Assembly (NCBI GenBank): GCA_051004815.1
Contig: JBPCJY010000104.1
Location: 1-10,206, forward strand
DNA length: 10,206 bases
From: JBBQXY01 sp051004815
GTDB taxonomy: Bacteria > Chloroflexota > Ktedonobacteria > Ktedonobacterales > Ktedonobacteraceae
Direction of reading: 5' to 3'
The translations under genes were made by a program, and so were the position numbers. This document shows positions 4,978-10,206 of this stretch, piece by piece (within the stretch, counting starts at the first letter, position 1; every line of letters starts with the position of its first letter). The notes under the pieces are model-generated. The model was not told where the DNA came from and made no database searches. It was given only the letters and a program-made list of their open reading frames with translations.

Positions 4978-7393
4978 GTGCGCCACAACTTGAACAGAAA
5001 CGCACTAAATTTTCATGCGCAGCACCACACAGAGAGCAATGACTGGATTGCTGAGTCTCAGGGTTGGCGACAACAGAGCGTGCTTCCGTTGGCACTGTAA
5101 GCCGGGCGGATTGAGTCGGTACGCCTTGTACCGTTTGCGGACGCTGGTCAATATAGTAAAGATTGATATTCCCTATGGTAATGTGGTCGCCATTTGAGAG
5201 CCGATAGAGGTTATCAATGGTGGCCTGATTGACCAGCACGCCATTACTACTTGCCAGGTCGCGCATATAGAAGCCACTGGGGCCGGAAAATACTTCGGCA
5301 TGTTTGCGCGAAACAGACATATCCGCCAGCACCACACGGCTATCTTTGTCGCGGCCAAGGATGAAACGTTCTCCTTGTTTCAGGAGAAATACCTCCGGCT
5401 TCCCTTGCAATATGACAACGAGGGCAGGTGTTTCTTTCATGGTAGCAACCACGTCAGCAGGTACTGTGCTAAGTGCTCCTGGTAGCAGCAACGCCCCATC
5501 GGCATTGAGAACAGGCTGACTCGATGAAGATTGCTTGCGTTCCACTTTCTCCCGCAGCGATGCCATTGGTGCCAGCACTGTTTTCGACCCTTCATCTATG
5601 ATCTGAGAACCATGCACTTCTGTCTCAATCACACGACTGTTCTCTTTCGGCTTGTTGCCATTCACCGCTGCAACGCCTTTTCGTTTGGGGAACAAGGCGG
5701 AAGGGACCGCGCCAGCTTCCTGCAACTGAAAGGTAAACATCACATCGCCAAAACGCACCTTCTCATTGGGTGTAAGGACATGCACCCCACCAGCCTCAAG
5801 ACGCGCACCATTGACGAAGGTACCATTTCTACTTTGCACGTCACGCAACACATACTGTCCATTGGCGTAGCTGACTTCAGCATGGCGGCGTGAGATAGTG
5901 CCATGCTTGATGAGCAGACTAACCCCCTCCTGACGGCCTATCGTGACAACTTTGGTCTGGCTCAGATAGGTACCTCCGATAGCAGAAACCATTTCGGGCG
6001 GTGAAACAGCCACAAGGACTGCCACGGTCAATGTATTTGGCTTGAGGATGACAGAACGGTTTCCTGCATCGCTATACACGGCCTTCTTAATAGCAATCGC
6101 GCCTTCTCGGCTCACTCCCAGCACCGGCTCGGGTACATCCTGATTGTTGAGCCATTGCGCAAGCTTGAAATCAGGCGCAAACAGGCGTGAGGCAACAGAA
6201 GAGAGGTTTATGCCGGCATCGACAGCCCGCTTGAAGAGCATTACGTTCCTGCGATCACCGAGCGCAAGCATACCCACAACGACACCATTTTTGAGTATCG
6301 CTTTTTGATAGATGCGAGGTTGTGGGTCAGCGACAATCTCCTGGTAATCCTGCCCATCTTTTGGTACAGTGGAGAGTCCGACAGAAGCGAATTCGAGTCC
6401 ATATAAGATAGAGGCATTGTAAAAGTTGCCGAAGCGGATTGAATGTTTGACATCTAACAGGTCGAGCATACTGTAGGCAGCCGCACGCGCCTGTTGAATA
6501 GCAGGATACCACTGACCAATAACACGAGAGCGTCCAGTCAGCGGATCAGGAGTTTCGATCAGATCACCAGCAGCATAGATATCTGCCACGTTCGTGTGCA
6601 TGGCGCGATCCACCTTGACACCACGCCCACAAGCGATACCCGCGCTTTGCACAAAGTCGATGATCGGTTCGATGCCAATACCGAGTAGCACCAATTCACA
6701 CGCTATCTGTACGCCCGTGCTGGTAACGATACCAGTAACCTGGCCGTTCTTTCCCTGAATTTCGGCAATTTCCTGCTCGTAACGCACATCAACGCCATCG
6801 CGTTTCTCTTGCTGCAACACAAGGTCCGAGGCGGTAGGATCGAGCACCTCTGACCACAGAGCGCGACGACGCAACAGGTGAGTCACCTGCAAGCCACGAT
6901 GGCGTAGCGTCTCGATAGACTCTAACGCCAGTGTGCCGCTACCCGTCACCACGACGCGACGCACAGTGTTGAGTCGGCTCAATACGCGTTGATAATCCGC
7001 GACGGTTCGCAAGGTGGTAACACCCAATAGATCAAGTCCAGGACAGGTGAGCGTACTGGCACGCGCACCGTGAGCAAGCAATAAGCGCGAATAGTCAATG
7101 CTCTGTCCACTGCGCAGCAGCACACGATGTTGTTCTGCCTCTATCCCAACGACTCTATCAGTCAGGAGGCGCACGCGGCGATCCTGGTAAAAACTGATTG
7201 GTCGCGCCCACAGCTTCTCTTCGCGAATCTTTCCCCCCAGGTAGTCCTTGAGGGCCGGACGATAATACACAGGCCCAGGATCATCAGCAATGAGCGTGAT
7301 ATCTGCCACGGAATCTTCGTTGCGTAAAATTTCCACTGCGGTGGCACCAGCGATGCCATTACCAATTATCAAATAAGATTGCTGCTCCGCCAT
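4970..7393 (-). CDS. FAD/NAD(P)-dependent oxidoreductase fused to two FHA domains and a zinc ribbon
   Basis: The 807-residue product begins with a pyridine-nucleotide reductase of the NirB/rubredoxin-reductase type (about 1-420). It has the FAD loop G11-x-G13-x-x-G16, VYYRPALKDYL at 42-52, the NAD(P) loop G151-x-G153 and the second FAD motif DIYAAGD at 271-277. No redox CxxC is present, so it should pass electrons to a carrier rather than reduce a disulfide. FHA domain one spans about 480-556 (G486-R487, S501-RRH504, N523-G524). FHA domain two spans about 676-748 (G680-R681, S695-RKH698, N717-G718). Both retain the residues expected to bind phosphothreonine. A linker of ~115 residues separates them, and a zinc ribbon closes the protein (C786/C789/C800/C803). 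The start at 7393 has GGAG 7 nt upstream; a longer frame to 7438 adds 15 unrelated residues. It is first in the operon, so it probably feeds the ferredoxin encoded next. Kinase-controlled activity or partner docking is inference. Confidence 0.9.
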   Translation of the reverse strand: MAEQQSYLIIGNGIAGATAVEILRNEDSVADITLIADDPGPVYYRPALKDYLGGKIREEKLWARPISFYQDRRVRLLTDRVVGIEAEQHRVLLRSGQSIDYSRLLLAHGARASTLTCPGLDLLGVTTLRTVADYQRVLSRLNTVRRVVVTGSGTLALESIETLRHRGLQVTHLLRRRALWSEVLDPTASDLVLQQEKRDGVDVRYEQEIAEIQGKNGQVTGIVTSTGVQIACELVLLGIGIEPIIDFVQSAGIACGRGVKVDRAMHTNVADIYAAGDLIETPDPLTGRSRVIGQWYPAIQQARAAAYSMLDLLDVKHSIRFGNFYNASILYGLEFASVGLSTVPKDGQDYQEIVADPQPRIYQKAILKNGVVVGMLALGDRRNVMLFKRAVDAGINLSSVASRLFAPDFKLAQWLNNQDVPEPVLGVSREGAIAIKKAVYSDAGNRSVILKPNTLTVAVLVAVSPPEMVSAIGGTYLSQTKVVTIGRQEGVSLLIKHGTISRRHAEVSYANGQYVLRDVQSRNGTFVNGARLEAGGVHVLTPNEKVRFGDVMFTFQLQEAGAVPSALFPKRKGVAAVNGNKPKENSRVIETEVHGSQIIDEGSKTVLAPMASLREKVERKQSSSSQPVLNADGALLLPGALSTVPADVVATMKETPALVVILQGKPEVFLLKQGERFILGRDKDSRVVLADMSVSRKHAEVFSGPSGFYMRDLASSNGVLVNQATIDNLYRLSNGDHITIGNINLYYIDQRPQTVQGVPTQSARLTVPTEARSVVANPETQQSSHCSLCGAAHENLVRFCSSCGAPL

Positions 7394-7624
7394 GGTGTTT
7401 CTCCAGCTAGACGATGCAAAACAGGGGAATAGACACAATACAACGTTTCATTACCACTTCCATATCACTACTATAATACCATGATACATGAAAAAAGAAT
7501 AGTTTATCTTGCACCTTTCTGTGCTATTGCTGCTATTGTTTCCTGAGCAATTAGGAATAATTTCCCCTCAAAATGTGTTACTATAGGCAAAGAATAATGT
7601 GGAGAAGCGAGGACTATTCCAACT
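7394..7624. promoter_or_regulatory. Divergent control region between the redox operon and trxB
   Basis: This 231-bp AT-rich stretch must hold the promoters for both directions, but no well-formed pair could be fixed. On the + strand there is a perfect TATAAT at 7472-7477 and a TACTAT at 7579-7584, both without a good -35. On the minus strand TATTAT at 7473-7478 has only a weak TTCTTT upstream. Other features are a direct repeat TGCTATTG (7522-7529 and 7531-7538, 9-bp period) and the small palindrome CATGATACATG (7480-7490). The trxB ribosome site is probably GAGG at 7609-7612, a rather long 12 nt from ATG. No ORF is evident here. Confidence 0.5.
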
Positions 7625-8575
7625 ATGGCAAAACGCTATGATGTTATTATTATTGGTTCGGGGCCAGCAGGCTATACAGCGGCGGTTTACGCGGCACGCG
7701 CTAACCTCTCGGTGCTGATGTTCCAGGGCTACCAGGTGGGCGGGCAGTTGATGCTCACCAGCGATGTAGAGAATTATCCTGGTTATCCAAAGGGTATATT
7801 AGGGCCTGAGATGATGGAGCAGTTCGAGGAGCAGGCGCGTCGTTTTGGCACAGAGATGGTGCCAGAAGATGTGACGGCGATTGATTTCAGCAAACGTCCC
7901 TTCAAATTGACGACCGATTCGGGCGAATACCTGGCACGCACCATCATTATCTCGACTGGAGCTACCGCGAAATGGTTGGGACTGCCCAGCGAAGAACGCT
8001 TACAGGGGCGCGGCGTGAGTGCCTGTGCCACCTGCGATGGCTTTTTCTTCAAGGGAAAAGATGTAGCGGTAATTGGTGGTGGTGATACAGCTCTGGAAGA
8101 GGCTACATTTCTGACTCGCTATGCAAACCACGTCACTCTTATTCACCGACGCGATAGCTTGCGCGCCAGTAAGATCATGCAAGATCGGGCCTTCAAGAAT
8201 CCCAAGGTCAGTTTTATCTGGGATACGGAAGTTACCGAAGTGTTGGGTGAGCAGGCGGTCACCGGGCTGAAATTGCACAATCTGAAAAATGATGAGATGA
8301 GCACGCTGCCAGCACAGGGCTTGTTCCTGGCAATTGGCCATCAGCCTAATACTGACCTGTTTAAGGGCGTTATCGATTTGGATAAGGCTGGCTATATTGT
8401 GCCGGTTGAGCATACCATGACGAATATCCCCGGTGTTTTCGCGGCGGGTGATGTAACCGATCATCGCTATCGGCAAGCGGTTACAGCGGCCGGCGATGGC
8501 TGTCGTGCAGCCATTGACTTGGAACGCTGGCTGGAGAGCCAGGGCGACGATGTTGGCGTAGAAAACTGGAACTAA
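7625..8575 (+). CDS. trxB: Thioredoxin reductase (NADPH)
   Basis: This enzyme transfers electrons from NADPH through FAD and an active-site disulfide to thioredoxin, maintaining cytosolic thiol balance. The 316-residue length is typical of the low-molecular-weight bacterial form. It shows the FAD loop G11-S-G13-P-A-G16, the redox pair C134-A-T-C137-D inside the NADPH domain, the NADPH loop GGGDTA at 151-156, HRRDSLRA at 174-181 binding the 2'-phosphate, and the C-terminal FAD motif GVFAAGDV at 270-277 with RQAVTAAGDG. It reads away from the FHA oxidoreductase operon across a shared 231-bp region, so common redox control is possible though unproven. It is monocistronic on the right, being closed by a strong terminator immediately after the stop. 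Frames on the opposite strand are shadows. Confidence 0.96.
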   Translation: MAKRYDVIIIGSGPAGYTAAVYAARANLSVLMFQGYQVGGQLMLTSDVENYPGYPKGILGPEMMEQFEEQARRFGTEMVPEDVTAIDFSKRPFKLTTDSGEYLARTIIISTGATAKWLGLPSEERLQGRGVSACATCDGFFFKGKDVAVIGGGDTALEEATFLTRYANHVTLIHRRDSLRASKIMQDRAFKNPKVSFIWDTEVTEVLGEQAVTGLKLHNLKNDEMSTLPAQGLFLAIGHQPNTDLFKGVIDLDKAGYIVPVEHTMTNIPGVFAAGDVTDHRYRQAVTAAGDGCRAAIDLERWLESQGDDVGVENWN

Positions 8576-8576
8576 G

Positions 8577-8634
8577 CAAAAGCACAACAAAAAAGACGAC
8601 CGCAAAGGTTGCCTTTTTTGTTGTGCTTTTTTGC
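8577..8634 (+). terminator. Strong rho-independent terminator after trxB
   Basis: A perfect 18-bp stem joins 8578-8595 with 8613-8630. The 17-nt apex itself forms a 5-bp hairpin (8597-8601 with 8607-8611, one G-U) and the stem's 3' arm ends in a T6 tract (8627-8632). It begins one base after the trxB stop. Because the 5' arm contains A-runs, the element would also terminate transcription coming from the opposite side, although no gene is seen there. Confidence 0.93.
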
Positions 8635-8646
8635 TCAGCAATTTGC

Positions 8647-8675
8647 TTGCTATAAGAGCATCCTACCAGTATAAT
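8647..8675 (+). promoter_or_regulatory. Sigma-70-type promoter for the MFS transporter gene
   Basis: The -35 box TTGCTA (8647-8652) and a perfect -10 TATAAT (8670-8675) are separated by exactly 17 bp, immediately downstream of the trxB terminator. The predicted transcript starts near 8682, leaving about a 50-nt leader before the ATG at 8733. It is the best-formed promoter in the window. Confidence 0.7.
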
Positions 8676-8732
8676 AAGCCCGGAACTCCGCTTTCTTCTG
8701 GGTATTCGTTCAAGGGAGAGTGTATAGCAGTT

Positions 8733-10106
8733 ATGGAGATTATCAATAACCCTGGTGAGGTCCACGTTACCTCGGCGAGTGTCGCAAAGGAGCGGCGCGT
8801 TTCCCTCTTCGATCAAGTCAATCTGAACGTGTTTTGGATTGCGAACAACTTTCACTGGCAAGCATTGCTGGCAATTGTCATCCCCAGTATGGTGGCAAAG
8901 TTGCTTGACCCGGCGCAGAAGGACATTAACCTGGCCCTGGTGGTGATTTGGGGGACGCTCGTCGCTGTGGTGGTCAACCCACTGGTGGGCGCGATCTCCG
9001 ACTATGCCACGTTTCGGATGGGCCGCCGTCGCCCATTTATGATCTGGGGTACCATCCTCAACGTCATTGTGCTGGTGGCCTTCGCCTTTTCGCCCAGCTT
9101 TTCTTCCTCGCAGACTGTACTTTTATCTATCTTCACGCTGCTGTTTCTCTTGCTACAATTCAGCAATAACCTGGCGAATTCGCCGTGGAGTGCTATTATT
9201 GCCGACAATGTGCCAGTACATCAGCGCGGCTTGACGGCTGGTTTCAATGGCCTCTTCACACTGCTCGGAACCATCGTGGGATCATTGGTCGCCGGTATCA
9301 TCCTCAATAAGAATGATGCACTCCCCCTCTACAAAAATGAGGTCGTGGAAATTTTCATGCTCATTGCCATTGTGCAGATTGTTTTTGTAGCCTATACCGT
9401 ATTGACCGTCAAAGAGACGCCACTGCCGCCGAAAGAGGGGAAGTGGCTGGAAATTATGCCAGCACTGCGGAAATTCTTCTTTAAGCCGTCGCGCTATCCC
9501 GACCTGTCATGGGTATTGCTGGCACGACTGCTGATGATGATGGGTATCTGGGGCGTATTCTACTTCTTGCAATACTACTTCGATGATGTACTGGGTGGCC
9601 CCGGCGTCAAAACCATCATCTTCAACACGCCGTTCTCCGGTGAACAATTCTCTGGGACGCTGTTCTTGCCAGCACTTTTGCTGCTGGCCTTGCCCACATC
9701 GATTATCGCGGGTAGTCTATCCGACCGCCATGGGCGCAAGGGACTGGTCTACCTCTCAGGGGCGGTGATGACCGTGGTCTGTGTGCTCTTCATCATCTTC
9801 CAGAACCAATATGGTGCGCTGATAGCGGGTGCCTTCTTTGGTATTGGCTATGGAGCTTATACCAGCGTAGATTGGGCTTTGACCACCGATGTCTTGCCAC
9901 CAACCGACGAGGCTGGTAAGTTCATGGGCATCTGGTCGGCCATGGGCATTCTGCCGCAGGTGATCGGTATCACCATCGGTGGCATTCTCCTGCAACTGAT
10001 GCACACTTTGCCCAATCATATCGGCTATACGACGCTCTTCATCGTCACCATCGTCTACTTTGGGCTTGGCACGTTGGTCATCCGACAAGTGAAGGGCGTG
10101 AGATAA
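8733..10106 (+). CDS. MFS transporter, sugar/cation symporter type
   Basis: This 457-residue inner-membrane carrier has about twelve hydrophobic helices and a central cytoplasmic loop (about 228-255) separating the halves. The N-terminal half has the MFS loop signature as GAISDYATFRMGRRRP (87-101 region) between helices 2 and 3. The C-terminal half repeats it as GSLSDRHGRK (327-336). GRRRPF and the conserved SPWSAIIADNVP (150-161) resemble the GPH and SLC45/sucrose-carrier groups, so a sugar or glycoside substrate is possible but not established. The frame is open back to 8631, inside the terminator, but the ATG at 8733 lies downstream of a clear promoter. AGGGAG at 8713-8718, 14 nt before it, is a distant ribosome site. 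It is transcribed independently of trxB. No sugar-metabolism gene accompanies it here. Confidence 0.86.
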   Translation: MEIINNPGEVHVTSASVAKERRVSLFDQVNLNVFWIANNFHWQALLAIVIPSMVAKLLDPAQKDINLALVVIWGTLVAVVVNPLVGAISDYATFRMGRRRPFMIWGTILNVIVLVAFAFSPSFSSSQTVLLSIFTLLFLLLQFSNNLANSPWSAIIADNVPVHQRGLTAGFNGLFTLLGTIVGSLVAGIILNKNDALPLYKNEVVEIFMLIAIVQIVFVAYTVLTVKETPLPPKEGKWLEIMPALRKFFFKPSRYPDLSWVLLARLLMMMGIWGVFYFLQYYFDDVLGGPGVKTIIFNTPFSGEQFSGTLFLPALLLLALPTSIIAGSLSDRHGRKGLVYLSGAVMTVVCVLFIIFQNQYGALIAGAFFGIGYGAYTSVDWALTTDVLPPTDEAGKFMGIWSAMGILPQVIGITIGGILLQLMHTLPNHIGYTTLFIVTIVYFGLGTLVIRQVKGVR

Positions 10107-10115
10107 ACAAAGCGA

Positions 10116-10172
10116 GCGGAGTGGGGGGGAAAGCGTGGCAAGCCTTTTCCTCCTCCCCCCCCTTTTTTTTTT
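10116..10172 (+). terminator. Possible terminator after the MFS gene
   Basis: Ten bases after the MFS stop, a G-rich arm (G7 at 10123-10129 running into AAAGC) can pair with GCC, TTTTCC and a C8 run (10155-10162), followed by T10 (10163-10172). The layout is that of a rho-independent terminator. However, the pairing has mismatches and the homopolymer lengths at this edge may not be reliable. Confidence 0.45.
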
Positions 10173-10206
10173 CCTTTCTTTTCCGAGCCCCCCGTCCCCC
10201 CCCCCC
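10155..10206. other. Low-complexity homopolymer edge
   Basis: The last bases are C8, T10, a pyrimidine-rich stretch, C6 and finally C11 running to the end. No other part of the window looks like this. It resembles a low-quality contig end more than genomic sequence. Confidence 0.6.

Noticed and set aside
6200..7393. Disulfide reductase (glutathione or dihydrolipoamide type)
   Set aside because: The FAD/NAD domains lack any CxxC or CxxxxC redox pair near the FAD-binding N terminus; sequence resembles NirB/rubredoxin reductases instead.
8000..8641. 213-codon minus-strand frame opposite trxB
   Set aside because: Antisense to the conserved core of thioredoxin reductase and beginning beyond the terminator; no recognisable domain.
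8631..8732. Upstream extension of the MFS gene
   Set aside because: It would start inside the trxB terminator and upstream of the predicted promoter; the extra 34 residues do not resemble an MFS N terminus.

Overview
The window looks like a fragment of an aerobic or facultative bacterial chromosome of moderate GC. My best guess is a Ktedonobacteria-type Chloroflexota. The guess rests on the mix of gene families (FHA-fused oxidoreductase, large cyclic-nucleotide/ferredoxin fusion, ECF transporter T subunit) and on a GC-rich palindromic intergenic repeat of a kind I associate with that group. No rRNA, tRNA, integrase or transposase is visible, so the taxonomy is inference.

Layout. Positions 1-131 hold a composite of inverted and tandem repeats. 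On the + strand an EcfT-type transporter membrane subunit (183-1094) is followed after 53 nt by a guanidino-group modifying hydrolase with a GTG start (1148-2014). Converging on these from the right is a tight three-gene minus-strand operon. In transcription order it encodes: an FAD/NAD(P) oxidoreductase fused to two FHA domains and a zinc ribbon (7393-4970); a 648-residue protein with two degenerate cyclic-nucleotide-binding-like domains between a 2-cluster and a 4-cluster ferredoxin module (4905-2959); and a five-helix membrane protein with two H-x13-H helices, as in bis-heme b cytochromes (2941-2060). A 231-bp divergent region separates this operon from thioredoxin reductase (7625-8575, +). 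That gene ends in a very long rho-independent terminator, followed by a well-formed promoter and an MFS transporter of the sugar-cation symporter type (8733-10106). The last ~50 bases are homopolymer runs and look like a contig edge.

How the genes may work together. The three minus-strand genes make a plausible complete electron path: NAD(P)H to FAD, then up to six [4Fe-4S] clusters, then two stacked b hemes, then quinone or an outside acceptor. Three regulatory-type modules are built into the redox proteins themselves: two phosphothreonine-binding FHA domains and a pair of cNMP-like domains. I read this as a candidate signal-gated transmembrane electron-transfer complex, and it is the most interesting content of the window. 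Its acceptor, its signal and its physical assembly cannot be read from sequence.

Several starts were moved inward from the longest possible reading frame, because a Shine-Dalgarno sequence and family alignment support a later codon (2941, 4905, 7393 on the minus strand; 8733 on the plus strand).
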